DNA from: Pseudoduganella rivuli
GTDB taxonomy: Bacteria > Pseudomonadota > Gammaproteobacteria > Burkholderiales > Burkholderiaceae_D
Assembly: GCF_009674485.1 (NCBI RefSeq)
Contig: NZ_WKJJ01000007.1
Span: 62,001-126,000 of the forward strand
Direction: 5' to 3'
DNA length: 64,000 nucleotides
This document shows, piece after piece, positions 14,239-23,184 of the stretch (position 1 is its first letter; every line of letters starts with the position of its first letter). The position numbers and the translations under genes were made by a program. The notes under the pieces were generated by a model, which worked only from the letters and a program-made list of their open reading frames with translations, had not been told where the DNA came from and made no database searches.

Positions 14239-14727
14239 ATGGGAGGGATCGCCACGGTCCCTGGCCGGGGCCGAAAACCAAAACCCACCGCGCGCAAAAA
14301 AGCGGCGGGCAATCCTGGCAAGCGCGCCCTCAACGACGACGAACCGGACTTCGGCGTCGTCTGCAATATTGATCCGCCAGAGTGGATTACTGGCGCAGCG
14401 CGCGATATGTGGTTTCGAATCACGCCTCTGCTGTGCCGGGAAAAAGTATTACAAGAAACCGATATCCACAACGTCGAAGTTTTCTGCACGGCCTACGGCA
14501 ATTGGCGGCTGGCCAGCATCGACGTGGCCAAAAACGGTGTCGTGGTCGAGGGCGCCACTGGCGGTCCCGTGAAAAATCCGGCGCTGACGGCGCTGAACGA
14601 AGCGACGAAGCAGATGGCCGCGTTCGGCGCAATGCTCGGCCTGGATCCCGCCAGCCGCACCAGGATCATGGGCGGCCGCAAGAGCGACAAGACGAATCCG
14701 TTCGGGAAATTGATCAGTGCCAAGTAA
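14239..14727 (+). CDS. Terminase small subunit (P27 family)
   Basis: A 162-residue protein beginning [20 protein letters not shown], the basic, Lys/Arg-rich start typical of P27-type small terminases, followed by [20 protein letters not shown], a helical core and a C-terminal [13 protein letters not shown]. It recognises the packaging site and recruits the large subunit. ATG 14239 has GAAAGG upstream; an in-frame TTG lies at 14224. It overlaps the large terminase by 11 nt. Confidence 0.85.
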   Translation: MGGIATVPGRGRKPKPTARKKAAGNPGKRALNDDEPDFGVVCNIDPPEWITGAARDMWFRITPLLCREKVLQETDIHNVEVFCTAYGNWRLASIDVAKNGVVVEGATGGPVKNPALTALNEATKQMAAFGAMLGLDPASRTRIMGGRKSDKTNPFGKLISAK

Positions 14728-16420
14728 AGAGCCATACCCGCGCGTGGCGCAGGCGCTGAAGTATGCAAGGGCCATCGTCGCCGGAAAATTGCCCGCGGGC
14801 CGTTACGTGAAGCTGGCCTGCCAACGGCACCTCGACGATTTGGCGGAAAGTCGCAAGAAGTCTTTCCGCTTCAAATTCGATGCCGCCGCCGCGGAGCGTA
14901 AGCTGGAATTCATCGAACTGTTGCCGCACACGAAAGGGGAGTGGGGCTTTAAGCGACAGCTGGTGACACTGGAGCCGTGGCAAAAGTTCGGCCTGGCCTG
15001 CACCTTTGGCTGGGTACACAAAAAGACCGGATTGCGTCGCTTTCGCGAAAGCTACTGGGAGGTCAATCGTAAGAACGGCAAGTCCGTGATTGGCGCCGGG
15101 GTTGGCCTGTCGATGTTCGTGCTCGATGACGAGTTCGGCGCCGAGGTTTATTCCGGCGCAACCACGGAAAAGCAGGCATGGGAAGTGTTTCGCCCGGCTC
15201 GGTTGATGGTCAAGCGCTCGCCCATGCTGGTAGAGGCGGCGGGTATCGAGGTGAATGCGTCGAACCTGAACACGCCGGCCGACGGCAGCCGGTTCGAGCC
15301 GCTGATCGGCAATCCGGGTGACGGGCAGTCGCCGTCGTGCTCCATCATCGACGAGTTTCACGAACACGATTCGGCCGCGCTCTACGAGACCATGCTCACC
15401 GGGATGGGCGCGCGCCGGCAGCCGCTGATCCTGATGATCACGACGGCCGGCGCCAATATCGAAGGCCCGTGCTACGACAAGCGTCGCCAAGTCGTGGAGA
15501 TGCTGGAAGGGGTTACCCCGGACGACGAGCTGTTCGGATGGATTTTCACGATCGACCAGGGCGACGACTGGACGGATCCGGCCGTTCTGGCCAAGGCCAA
15601 CCCGAACATGGGCGTCTCGGTCTACCGGGAATATCTGGAAAGCCAGCAGCAGCGTGCCATCCGCAGCGCCCGCTTCGCCAACAGCTTCAAAATGAAGCAC
15701 CTGGGGATTTGGACGTCGGCGAAAGCAGGCTATTTCAATCTGGAACAGTGGAAGGCCTGCGAGGACACCACGCTGACGCTGGAGGCGTTCGAAGGCCAAG
15801 ATTGCATCTTGTCGTTTGACCTCGCGCGCAAGCTTGACATGAACAGCATGGGTCGGTTGTTCACACGGGAGATTGACGGCAAGCGTCACTATTACAGCGT
15901 GGCTCCGAAATTCTGGGTCCCCGAGGACACGGTCAAGAATACCGAGAACCGGCGGATGGCGGAGCGGTACCAGAAATGGGTGGACATGGGGCTGCTCACG
16001 GAGACCGACGGCGCCGAGATCGATTACCGGGAAATTCTGGACGAGGCGATCCAGGCCAATCGACTGGCGCCCGTCACCAGCTGCCCGATGGACCCCAGTG
16101 GCGCCACCAACCTGGGCCACCAGCTGGACGACGAGGGATTGAACCCCATCGCGGTGACGCAGAACTACACGAACATGAGCGACCCGATGAAGGAGCTCGA
16201 GGCAGCCATTGCGTCCGGCCGGTTCCATCATGATGGCAACCCGATTATGACGTGGTGCGTCAGCAACGTGATCGGTAAGAACCTGCCTGGAAACGACGAT
16301 GTGGTACGTCCCATCAAACAGGGCAATGACAACAAAATCGACGGTGCCGTGGCGCTGATTATGGGTGTTGGCCGCGCCATGACGGCGGCGCCGGTCGCTA
16401 AATCCTTCTGGGAACAATGA
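14717..16420 (+). CDS. Terminase large subunit
   Basis: A 567-residue packaging motor and nuclease. The ATPase has a variant Walker A in [12 protein letters not shown] near residue 118 and Walker [12 protein letters not shown] near 210. The RNase H-like nuclease has the acidic site [17 protein letters not shown] and later acidic residues (ADGAEIDY-like [12 protein letters not shown]). GTG start overlapping the small subunit. It is typical of HK97/phiE125-like phages. It translocates DNA into proheads through the portal encoded downstream. Confidence 0.93.
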   Translation: MPSKEPYPRVAQALKYARAIVAGKLPAGRYVKLACQRHLDDLAESRKKSFRFKFDAAAAERKLEFIELLPHTKGEWGFKRQLVTLEPWQKFGLACTFGWVHKKTGLRRFRESYWEVNRKNGKSVIGAGVGLSMFVLDDEFGAEVYSGATTEKQAWEVFRPARLMVKRSPMLVEAAGIEVNASNLNTPADGSRFEPLIGNPGDGQSPSCSIIDEFHEHDSAALYETMLTGMGARRQPLILMITTAGANIEGPCYDKRRQVVEMLEGVTPDDELFGWIFTIDQGDDWTDPAVLAKANPNMGVSVYREYLESQQQRAIRSARFANSFKMKHLGIWTSAKAGYFNLEQWKACEDTTLTLEAFEGQDCILSFDLARKLDMNSMGRLFTREIDGKRHYYSVAPKFWVPEDTVKNTENRRMAERYQKWVDMGLLTETDGAEIDYREILDEAIQANRLAPVTSCPMDPSGATNLGHQLDDEGLNPIAVTQNYTNMSDPMKELEAAIASGRFHHDGNPIMTWCVSNVIGKNLPGNDDVVRPIKQGNDNKIDGAVALIMGVGRAMTAAPVAKSFWEQ

Positions 16421-16593
16421 TGATGCAAAGACTTCTCGCAGCGGTTCCCGACACGCTGATGGTGGCCGGGTGCGCTGCAATCTCCTATGGCACATGGTTG
16501 ATCAAACCGGGCGCCGGGTTTATCGTCGGCGGCGCGCTCGCCGTTGGGTTTGGATATATGGCAGCCCGGGCTGGCCAGAAGGTGGACGAATAA
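16417..16593 (+). CDS. Small 58-aa membrane protein between terminase and portal
   Basis: ATGA overlap with the large terminase and TAATG overlap with portal, so it is fully embedded in the packaging operon. [20 protein letters not shown] plus [20 protein letters not shown] predicts two transmembrane helices. Small hydrophobic proteins at this place recur in related phages; no function is established. Confidence 0.6.
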   Translation: MMMQRLLAAVPDTLMVAGCAAISYGTWLIKPGAGFIVGGALAVGFGYMAARAGQKVDE

Positions 16594-17810
16594 TGTCGTT
16601 CTTCGTGCGGAGCCGAGCCCGCCGCAATCAAGCGTTCGACGAACCATTTTGGAAGGATCTGGCGACGTGGCTGCCTTCCATCACGGGCAAGGCCGTCACC
16701 ATGCGAACAGCCATCCAGGTCGCGACGGTCTTCGCCTGCTGCCGCGTCATCGGGAATGGCATGGCCCAGGTGCCGCTCAAGTTAAGGCGGGAAAGTGCGG
16801 ACGGGAGAAGCCGCATTGCGGCGAAGGATCACCCTCTTTACAAGCTGATGGCGTTGCGGCCGAACAGCTGGCAGACCAGTTTTGAATTCCGGCAAATGCT
16901 GGCATGGCACGTTGAGCTATGTGGCAACGCCTATGTGTTCAAGAACCGGAGCGTGACCGGAAAAATGTTGGAGTTGATCCCGTTCGCGCCGGGCCAGGTT
17001 GTGGCCCGGCGTGACGAATACATGCGGCCGCTATATGACGTGATCGGATTGGACGGCACCATGCGGACGTTCACGCAGGATCAAGTCTGGCACCTGCGGG
17101 GGCCAAGCGTGGACGGATTCCAGGGGCTGGAGGTGATTGGCATCGCCAGGGAAGCAATCGGCCTGGCCATGGCGACGGAGGAGTCGGTCGCGCAGCTGCA
17201 TAAGAACGGGATACGCAATTCCGGCGTGTATTCCGTAGAGGGGACACTGGACAAGACGCAGCACGAAGCCCTGAGCGCATGGGTGAGCCAACAGTTCGGC
17301 GGGCTGAAAAATACGGGCAAGCCGATGATCCTTGATCGCGCAGCCAAGTTCCTCAACACCTCGATGACCAGTGTCGATGCGCAGTCGCACGAAACGCGCC
17401 GGATGCAGGTCGAACAAATCTGCTCCTTCTTTGGCGTGGCGCCGATTAAAACCGGATTCGCCGACAAGACCGCAACATTCGCGAGCGCCGAGGAATTCAA
17501 TCGTGCGCACCGCGAGGACTGCCTTGCGCCGCGGTGGGAGGCGTTCGAGCAGTCGGCAGCAATCAATTTGCTCACGGATGCCGAAATCGAAGCCGGCTAT
17601 TACTGGGACTTTGTCGAAGAGGGGTTATTGCGGGGCTCCGCCACGCAGACCAAGGATGTCATCCTTGGCTACGTCAATGGTGGCCTGTTGTCCACGAACG
17701 AAGGCCGCGCTTTGCTCGATCGAAACCCTGATCCGGATCCGGCCAGCGATCGTCTGCGTGTGCCTGCAAATATCGTCGGAGCCACCGCCACGGTGGATGT
17801 GCAAAAGTAG
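16593..17810 (+). CDS. Portal protein, HK97 family
   Basis: A 405-residue portal starting [20 protein letters not shown]. Recognisable parts: TAIQVATVFACCRVIGNGMA, HPLYKLMALRPNSWQTSFEF, WHLRGPSVDGFQGLEVIGIA and a C-terminal ICSFFGVAPIKTGFADKTAT region. These are the usual HK97/phage_portal landmarks, and the length is normal. It forms the dodecameric ring for DNA entry and tail joining. It precedes protease and capsid in standard order. Confidence 0.93.
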   Translation: MSFFVRSRARRNQAFDEPFWKDLATWLPSITGKAVTMRTAIQVATVFACCRVIGNGMAQVPLKLRRESADGRSRIAAKDHPLYKLMALRPNSWQTSFEFRQMLAWHVELCGNAYVFKNRSVTGKMLELIPFAPGQVVARRDEYMRPLYDVIGLDGTMRTFTQDQVWHLRGPSVDGFQGLEVIGIAREAIGLAMATEESVAQLHKNGIRNSGVYSVEGTLDKTQHEALSAWVSQQFGGLKNTGKPMILDRAAKFLNTSMTSVDAQSHETRRMQVEQICSFFGVAPIKTGFADKTATFASAEEFNRAHREDCLAPRWEAFEQSAAINLLTDAEIEAGYYWDFVEEGLLRGSATQTKDVILGYVNGGLLSTNEGRALLDRNPDPDPASDRLRVPANIVGATATVDVQK

Positions 17811-17829
17811 TAAAACTGCAAGGAATCCT

Positions 17830-18852
17830 ATGCCAAAACCAAATATGCGACCAGTGGCCGCAGGCCGAGTGCTGTCCGCCGCCAATGAAAAGCGATTGCG
17901 CGAGGCGCGGGACAGTCTCGACAGCGTACTGTCGCAGCTTACTGAAGATGGGGGCGAAGAGGCGGCACATGCGCGCCACGTTGCCCGCGCCGCCCTCAAA
18001 CCGGGCCGCGTGCGGATTGCCGCAGCCACGGCCGCGCGCGAAGCTGAACTGCTGATCTACGGCGACATCGGTTACGGCTGGTATGACGAAGGCATCACGG
18101 CGGCATCCATCACGCAGGAAATTGCCGAACTGGACGTGGATACGCTGCACGTGCGCATCAACAGCGGTGGTGGCCTGGTATTCGAGGGCATCGCTATTTA
18201 CTACGCCCTGGTACGGCACCCAGCCGAAGTGATCGTGCACATTGACGGCATTGCCGCGTCGATCGCCAGCGTGATCGCGATGGCTGGCGACACCATCCAG
18301 ATCAGCGAGGGCGCCCACCTGATGATCCATAAGCCCTGGTCGTTTGCGATGGGCGACGCCAACAGCATGCGCAAGGAAGCGGACATCCTCGACAAGCTGG
18401 AAGCCGGCCTGGTCGATATCTACGCCGCCCGCACCGAGGCTGACCGGGATGAGCTGCAGCAATGGGTCGAGGCCGAAACGTGGTTTCTCGGACAAGAAGC
18501 GGTCGACGCCGGCTTCGCCGACGAAATGGTACCGGCCAAGAAGAAAAAGGCGGCCAATTCCGGCCTGTTCAACCAGTTCAAGAAGACGCCTGGAAATCTG
18601 CTGGCCGGCATCGATGTGCCGGACGTACGCAGTTTCGAGGAATTCCTGCGCGAGGCAGAAGGATTGTCCTGCGCGCAGGCCAAACGAATTGCCGCCAAGG
18701 CAAGCCACCGGCTGAATCGCGAGGATTCGCCAAAACCCGAAAAAGGGCCCCTCCGCGACGTTGGCGGCCAGAACAAGGGCGCAGTGCAGGAAGAGGCCGC
18801 AACCCGGCTCGCTCAACGCATCAAGCAATTTACCAGCCAAATTAAGGAGTAA
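17830..18852 (+). CDS. ClpP-like prohead maturation protease
   Basis: A 340-residue protein with a ClpP-like serine protease core. Residues about 72-115 contain LLIYGDIGYGWYDEGITAAS and RINSGGG. Ser144 in DGIAASIASVIAMAG is the nucleophile and His167 in GAHLMIHKPW completes the pair, with an Asp later. The C-terminal about 110 residues are charged and probably act as a scaffold. ATG 17830 follows AGGAAT. This protease cleaves the capsid N-terminal scaffold domain during head maturation. Confidence 0.9.
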   Translation: MPKPNMRPVAAGRVLSAANEKRLREARDSLDSVLSQLTEDGGEEAAHARHVARAALKPGRVRIAAATAAREAELLIYGDIGYGWYDEGITAASITQEIAELDVDTLHVRINSGGGLVFEGIAIYYALVRHPAEVIVHIDGIAASIASVIAMAGDTIQISEGAHLMIHKPWSFAMGDANSMRKEADILDKLEAGLVDIYAARTEADRDELQQWVEAETWFLGQEAVDAGFADEMVPAKKKKAANSGLFNQFKKTPGNLLAGIDVPDVRSFEEFLREAEGLSCAQAKRIAAKASHRLNREDSPKPEKGPLRDVGGQNKGAVQEEAATRLAQRIKQFTSQIKE

Positions 18853-18856
18853 GACC

Positions 18857-20077
18857 ATGCCGGATGACCACGCAATTGAAAGCGTCATGGGCGCCTTCGA
18901 AGAATACAAGAAGGCGAACGACGCAAACCAGAAGAAGCGCGATGACAACCTGGAAGCCAAACTGGCCAACATCGACACGCACCTGAACAAATTTGAAAGC
19001 GCCAATCAGCAACTCACGCTGGCCGGCGAAAAACAGAAGGCCATGCAGGAGCAGTTGGACCGCGTCGAGGCAATCTTGAACCGCGCCGACATGGGTGGCG
19101 TCGCTGCCAACGGCAAGGAAGCCAAAGAAATTTATGCGGCGTTCGACCGGGTCATGCGCAAGCCGGCGGACGCACGGGATGCCCAAGACATGGCACTGCT
19201 GCAGCGCCAGGCCGCGCTGGTGACCAGCAATGATGCCGGTGCCGGGTACCTGCTGGCGCCGTCGGAAATGCAGCTGGAAATCGTCAAGAACATCATCGAG
19301 CTGTCGCCGATGCGCACCCTGGCGACCGTGCGCACCATCGGCTCGGCCAGCCTGAAGCAGCCGAAGAAGACGGGGTCGGGCGCCGCCAGCCGTGTTGGTG
19401 AAACCCAGCGCCGCACCAACACCGGCGATCCGGCCTATGGCATGTTCGAAGCCACCGCGCCGGAAATGTTCGCGCGGGTGGAAGTTTCCCAGCAAATGCT
19501 GGAAGACTCCGAATACGACCTGATGGCGGAACTGCGCGAAGACGCCGGCGAGCAGTTCGCTGTGCGCGAAGGTCAGGAACACATCAGCGGCGCCGGCGCG
19601 GCCAACCAGGCCGAGGGCATCCTGACCAACGCGGACGTGGGTTACTCGGTCAGCGGCGCCGCTGCCGCCATCACGGCGGACGGCCTGATCGACCTGTTCT
19701 ACGGCATCAAGACCGGTTACGCCCGCAATGGCGTCTTTGTCCTGAATCGCCTGACCATCAGCGCGATCCGCAAGCTGAAGGACGGCGCCGGCCAGTACCT
19801 GTGGCTGCCGGGTATCGCCAACAACGTGCCGAACACCATCCTGGGCGCGCCGTACGTCGAAATGCCGGATATGCCGAACATCGGTGCGAACGCCTATCCG
19901 GTCGCCTTTGGCGACTTCCGCCGCGGCTACGTGATCGTCGACCGCGTCGCGATCTCCTTCCAGGTCGATTACACGACGGGTGCCGACGATGGCCTGGTGA
20001 TCTTCCGTGGCCGCAAACGCACCGGCGGCGGCGTGCGGCAGGCCGAGGCCATCCGCAAGCTGAAAATCTCGGTATAA
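18857..20077 (+). CDS. Major capsid protein, HK97 fold
   Basis: A 406-residue protein starting MPDDHAIESVMGAFEEYKKA. Residues 1 to about 100 are a coiled-coil delta (scaffold) domain expected to be removed by the upstream protease. The rest has HK97 capsid landmarks: GAGYLLAPSEMQLEIVKNII, SASLKQPKKTGSGAASRVGE, PGIANNVPNTILGAPYVEMP and a C-terminal GDFRRGYVIVDRVAISF. AGGAG lies 7 nt before the ATG. A GC-rich hairpin follows the stop. Confidence 0.93.
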   Translation: MPDDHAIESVMGAFEEYKKANDANQKKRDDNLEAKLANIDTHLNKFESANQQLTLAGEKQKAMQEQLDRVEAILNRADMGGVAANGKEAKEIYAAFDRVMRKPADARDAQDMALLQRQAALVTSNDAGAGYLLAPSEMQLEIVKNIIELSPMRTLATVRTIGSASLKQPKKTGSGAASRVGETQRRTNTGDPAYGMFEATAPEMFARVEVSQQMLEDSEYDLMAELREDAGEQFAVREGQEHISGAGAANQAEGILTNADVGYSVSGAAAAITADGLIDLFYGIKTGYARNGVFVLNRLTISAIRKLKDGAGQYLWLPGIANNVPNTILGAPYVEMPDMPNIGANAYPVAFGDFRRGYVIVDRVAISFQVDYTTGADDGLVIFRGRKRTGGGVRQAEAIRKLKISV

Positions 20078-20086
20078 CGAGCCGCT

Positions 20087-20103
20087 CCGGGGCGGGGCCC
20101 CGG
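20087..20103 (+). terminator. GC-rich hairpin after the capsid gene (attenuator-like)
   Basis: CCGGGGC-GGG-GCCCCGG, a perfect 7-bp stem starting 10 nt after the capsid stop, without a T-run. Probably an mRNA-stabilising or partial-termination element that keeps capsid expression above that of downstream genes. Confidence 0.45.
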
Positions 20104-20134
20104 GTATTGCCACACAAGATTACCGGAGAAAGAT

Positions 20135-20581
20135 ATGCACACTCTGCTGCAAAATTGCAAAATCACGCGCGTCAAGACCGATGGCGCCGGCGCTGCATCC
20201 GCCACCCCGACCAAGTGCGACATCATCGACATGCAAGGCTACGAATCGGTCATGTTCGTGGCGATGCTGGGCGATGTCCTCACCACGTCGGCGGTGTCGC
20301 TGCGCGTGGCTGGCGCCGACACCAACAGTTCCGGCGCCATGGCGCTGCTGACCGGCTCCGCGGGCGGTACGGCGGGCGCCAGCGATTACGACGACAAGTT
20401 GCTCGTGCTGGACGTCGTCAAGCCGAACCAGCGCTACCTGGAATGCCAGATTTTCCACGTGACGGCCAATGCGCCGTTCGACGGCATCCTGGCCATCCAG
20501 TACAACCCGCGTAGCGCGCCCGTCACCCAGGGCTCAACCGTGATCGCTTCCACCACGATCAGCGATCCGGACGTCGCCTGA
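20135..20581 (+). CDS. Probable virion-associated protein (148 aa), unknown
   Basis: Starts MHTLLQNCKITRVKTDGAGA. Beta-rich, with SVMFVAMLGDVLTTSAVSLR, YLECQIFHVTANAPFDGILA and a Thr/Ser tail. Sequences like this (small all-beta proteins following the capsid gene) are often head decoration or fibre proteins. CGGAGAAAG precedes the ATG. First gene of an unusual cassette between capsid and head-tail connector. Confidence 0.6.
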   Translation: MHTLLQNCKITRVKTDGAGAASATPTKCDIIDMQGYESVMFVAMLGDVLTTSAVSLRVAGADTNSSGAMALLTGSAGGTAGASDYDDKLLVLDVVKPNQRYLECQIFHVTANAPFDGILAIQYNPRSAPVTQGSTVIASTTISDPDVA

Positions 20582-20597
20582 TTTTCACTTCACCTCA

Positions 20598-20617
20598 GCG
20601 GCAGCCACGGCTGCCGC
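20598..20617 (+). terminator. GC-rich hairpin in the capsid cassette
   Basis: GCGGCAGC-CACG-GCTGCCGC, perfect 8-bp stem with a 4-nt loop, in the 58-nt gap after the 148-aa gene. No T-run, so more likely an mRNA-stability or partial attenuation element than a full terminator. Confidence 0.4.
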
Positions 20618-20639
20618 ATTGCATTGCAAAGGAATCATC

Positions 20640-20897
20640 ATGACCGGGGAAAACTCGAAGGTGTACATGAAGCAGGGCGGCGCCGAATTGGTGGTGGCCA
20701 GCGGCGGGAAACTGACCGTCGAGGCCGGTGGCCAATTGCTGGCCGGTACGGCGCAGATTTCCGCCCTGACTACCGTTGGCGCCGCCAGTCTCAGCACCGC
20801 CCAGGTGCAGGGTTTGTCCACGGCGCAGATTTCGGCCCTGTGTGCAAACAACGACCTGATCGTCAACTTCCTGAAAAACATCGGGGCCGCGTCGTGA
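20640..20897 (+). CDS. Probable head fibre/decoration protein (85 aa)
   Basis: MTGENSKVYMKQGGAELVVA, then GGKLTVEAGGQL and two copies of an STAQISAL-type motif (TAQISALTTVGAAS, LSTAQISALCANND). The short beta-arcade repeat resembles the N-terminal attachment part of head-fibre proteins. AAAGGA precedes the ATG. It overlaps the next gene by 4 nt. Confidence 0.5.
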   Translation: MTGENSKVYMKQGGAELVVASGGKLTVEAGGQLLAGTAQISALTTVGAASLSTAQVQGLSTAQISALCANNDLIVNFLKNIGAAS

Positions 20898-21265
20898 GCT
20901 TCATTCGGCGCCTGAGCGTGCCGGTGGTCACGGCGGCGGACGGTTCGGCCACGGTGTACTCGGAGGCGGTGACGGGGAAAGTCTCCCAGATCCGCTACGT
21001 CAAGACCGACTTTGCCGACGGCGCCACCTTCACCATAACGGCGGAGGCCACCGGCGAGACGATCTGGAACGAAACGGGCGTCAACGCCAGCGCAACCCGC
21101 GCGCCGCGCCAGGCGACGCACAGCACCGCCGGTGCTGCCGCCTTGTATGCCGCTGGCGGCGCCGCGGTCAACGACCAAATCGGCATCGCCAACGACCGCA
21201 TCAAGATCGTGATCGCCAACGGTGGCAACGCCAAAGCGGGCACGTTCCATATCGTCCTGGAGTAG
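20894..21265 (+). CDS. Probable virion protein (123 aa), unknown
   Basis: GTG start inside a GTGA overlap. VSFIRRLSVPVVTAADGSAT begins a beta-rich domain (KVSQIRYVKTDFADGATFTI, ETIWNETGVNASATRAPRQA, IANDRIKIVIANGGNAKAGT). Such a domain is seen in small capsid-side proteins of phages. No enzymatic motif. Function likely structural. Confidence 0.55.
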   Translation: MSFIRRLSVPVVTAADGSATVYSEAVTGKVSQIRYVKTDFADGATFTITAEATGETIWNETGVNASATRAPRQATHSTAGAAALYAAGGAAVNDQIGIANDRIKIVIANGGNAKAGTFHIVLE

Positions 21266-21267
21266 TC

Positions 21268-21495
21268 ATGAAAATCAAGATGATCAGTACCACGCCTGGA
21301 TCGGTCGATGGTATTCGTGTCACCACATACCTTGCCGGGGAAACGTACGACCTGGGCGGGAACGCCGGGGAGTGCGACCTGGCTGCCGCATTTGTCGCTG
21401 CTGGCCTGGCAACGGAGGCCCCGGACGATGATCCTGTGACGCCGCAAGCAGGAGAAGGAGGTCGGCGCAAAACGCGGGCCACTCATGCGGGCTGA
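21268..21495 (+). CDS. Small 75-aa phage protein
   Basis: Starts MKIKMISTTPGSVDGIRVTT 2 nt after the previous stop. The YLAGETYDLGGNAGECDLAA, FVAAGLATEAPDDD segment resembles small proteins that sit beside capsid genes in related phages. The tail is basic and probably unstructured. Role unknown. Confidence 0.5.
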   Translation: MKIKMISTTPGSVDGIRVTTYLAGETYDLGGNAGECDLAAAFVAAGLATEAPDDDPVTPQAGEGGRRKTRATHAG

Positions 21496-21583
21496 CGGTC
21501 GCGGCCAGCGACCTTTTGCTGTGCCGCAGAAGGTGGCAGTTGCTGTGCTGGGCAGCCCGGCTGTATCGCCGTTCCCAGCGTAA
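21485..21583 (+). CDS. Doubtful 32-aa ORF
   Basis: MRADGRGQRPFAVPQKVAVA plus VLGSPAVSPFPA. It overlaps the previous gene by 11 nt and fills an otherwise empty gap, but it has no ribosome-binding site. A hairpin GGCGGCG-CCAGG-CGCCGCC follows at 21594-21612. Recorded for completeness. Confidence 0.25.
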   Translation: MRADGRGQRPFAVPQKVAVAVLGSPAVSPFPA

Positions 21584-21631
21584 TTATCCATTAGGCGGCG
21601 CCAGGCGCCGCCACCTCCCACTGAGGATTTC

Positions 21632-22204
21632 ATGCAAAAAGAACAAGCGGACGCGCAGGCGTCGGCAGGGGCAGCCATTGCCCGCAGCGATGGTGTCGCC
21701 GAGCAGGCGCTTGCCACCGGCGTCTACGTGGCCGAGTGCTACGACGCCGATGGCAACCTGAAATGGCGCGACACCTTTGCAAACCTGGTGACGACGGCAG
21801 GCAAAAATTACCTGCTGGACAACGGCCTGGCGGGCAGCGCCTATACGGCGGCGTTTTACCTGGGCCTGATCAGCTCGACCAGCTATTCCGCCGTGGCGGC
21901 CGGCGACACGATGTCGTCGCACGCCGGCTGGCTGGAAGCTGGCAGTGCCAATGCGCCCACCTATTCGCAGTCGGCGCGCCCGACGGCGGCGTGGTCGGCG
22001 GCTTCCTCCGGCTCGAAGGCACTGTCGTCCGCGCTGTCATTCTCGATCACCGGCACCGGCACCGTGAAAGGCGCGTTCCTGGCAACCAATGCAACCAAGG
22101 ACGGCACGTCCGGCACGCTGTTCAGCGCCGGACTGTTCAGCGGCGGCGACAAGGCGGTTGCCAACGGTGACACCTTGAACGTTTCGTACACCGCCACTTT
22201 GTAA
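21632..22204 (+). CDS. Probable virion structural protein (190 aa)
   Basis: [20 protein letters not shown] forms a helical start. Then comes a beta-rich body ([51 protein letters not shown]) of the type seen in small phage head/tail beta-sandwich proteins, rich in Ser/Ala/Thr. The end [17 protein letters not shown] is typical of such proteins. A GC hairpin lies just upstream at 21594. Confidence 0.6.
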   Translation: MQKEQADAQASAGAAIARSDGVAEQALATGVYVAECYDADGNLKWRDTFANLVTTAGKNYLLDNGLAGSAYTAAFYLGLISSTSYSAVAAGDTMSSHAGWLEAGSANAPTYSQSARPTAAWSAASSGSKALSSALSFSITGTGTVKGAFLATNATKDGTSGTLFSAGLFSGGDKAVANGDTLNVSYTATL

Positions 22205-22213
22205 GGATCAGTT

Positions 22214-22417
22214 ATGCCACTCGCATTCAAGAAAGGCGACGCCGTGCGCCAGGTTGTGCAGGTGATCGAAGGCACCGTGGTTGGTACCTGCATTGTCGAC
22301 GACGACGTCCAGTTTGAGGTTGCGTACACCGGCGCCGATGGCGAACCGCACAGCCGCTTCTTTGCCGAGCATGAAATCATGCCGGCACCGGCGCCCGGCG
22401 CGGAGCCCGCGCAATGA
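22214..22417 (+). CDS. Small 67-aa protein, SH3-like beta-barrel appearance
   Basis: MPLAFKKGDAVRQVVQVIEG, TVVGTCIVDDDVQFEVAYTG, DGEPHSRFFAEHEI: the pattern KKGDxV...GxVxG...VxY.d.dG..h.r.F.e.El is that of small SH3-like barrel proteins common in phages. It overlaps the following gene by 4 nt. Function unknown; probably structural or RNA/DNA-binding. Confidence 0.5.
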   Translation: MPLAFKKGDAVRQVVQVIEGTVVGTCIVDDDVQFEVAYTGADGEPHSRFFAEHEIMPAPAPGAEPAQ

Positions 22418-22824
22418 CGTCCCTGCGCGACCAGGTGCATGCCAACCCGGCGTGCGCCGAGGCGTTGGCGGCAAAGGACTGCCAGGCGCTGGCAGCGATT
22501 ATGTCCGCCGACCGCACCAGACCGAACAACCGGGAGGTCGGCAACGGCACTATCCTTGAAACGCTGGGTCTCGTAGCCGGCAATGCGCTGCTGGATGTGC
22601 TGCACACCGATACGACTTTCCGCCACGTCAAACCGCTGCTGGATCAAGGACGGCTACTGATCGGATCGCCCTTGGTTGCAGACGTCCTGCGGCAGCTTGC
22701 GGCAGCCAATGTCATCACGCAGGCCGGCGCCGACGCGTTGATCGCGCTTGGCCGGGAGCCGGATCCACTGACGGCCCAGGAGCTGGCGGCGGCGCTGTTC
22801 AACGACGACGGAACGGAGAAGTAG
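22414..22824 (+). CDS. Phage protein of unknown function (136 aa)
   Basis: MTSLRDQVHANPACAEALAA is followed by a helical protein with TRPNNREVGNGTILETLGLV, ALLDVLHTDTTFRHVKPLLD and QAGADALIALGREPDPLTAQ. Predicted all-alpha, unlike its beta-rich neighbours. Similar proteins of about 130 residues occur near head genes in related phages. It abuts the next ATG exactly. Confidence 0.55.
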   Translation: MTSLRDQVHANPACAEALAAKDCQALAAIMSADRTRPNNREVGNGTILETLGLVAGNALLDVLHTDTTFRHVKPLLDQGRLLIGSPLVADVLRQLAAANVITQAGADALIALGREPDPLTAQELAAALFNDDGTEK

Positions 22825-23181
22825 ATGGCAATCACCAAGACTGCCCGCACCCTGCTATCGTCGCAATCGCTGGCTGCCGGCGCGTCGGTCAATGCAACGG
22901 AGCTGAATTTGACGTCGGCCTTGGGCGCCGAGGTCTTCGTGAAAATCACCAACGGCAGCAGCGCTCCGACGACGGCGCCGACGGTGACGTTTTATTCGGG
23001 CGAATCGACAGGCACGAAACGCAAGAAATTTGTAGCTTCCGGCGATACGACCAACAACAGCGTGAACGAGCCATCGTGCCGTTTTGGCCCATCGACCATG
23101 TACGCAAACGTGACGATCACCAACGGCGCGACGAATGGCATCACCGTCGAAGTGTATGCGCAAGAACTGACTTCCCTGTAA
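22825..23181 (+). CDS. Probable capsid-side beta-sandwich protein (118 aa)
   Basis: MAITKTARTLLSSQSLAAGA, SVNATELNLTSALGAEVFVK, ITNGSSAPTTAPTVTFYSGE, CRFGPSTMYANVTITNGATN, GITVEVYAQELTSL. This alternating beta pattern is that of small phage decoration or neck-associated domains. It starts directly after the previous stop and is followed 4 nt later by the LamG-repeat gene. Confidence 0.55.
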   Translation: MAITKTARTLLSSQSLAAGASVNATELNLTSALGAEVFVKITNGSSAPTTAPTVTFYSGESTGTKRKKFVASGDTTNNSVNEPSCRFGPSTMYANVTITNGATNGITVEVYAQELTSL

Positions 23182-23184
23182 CCA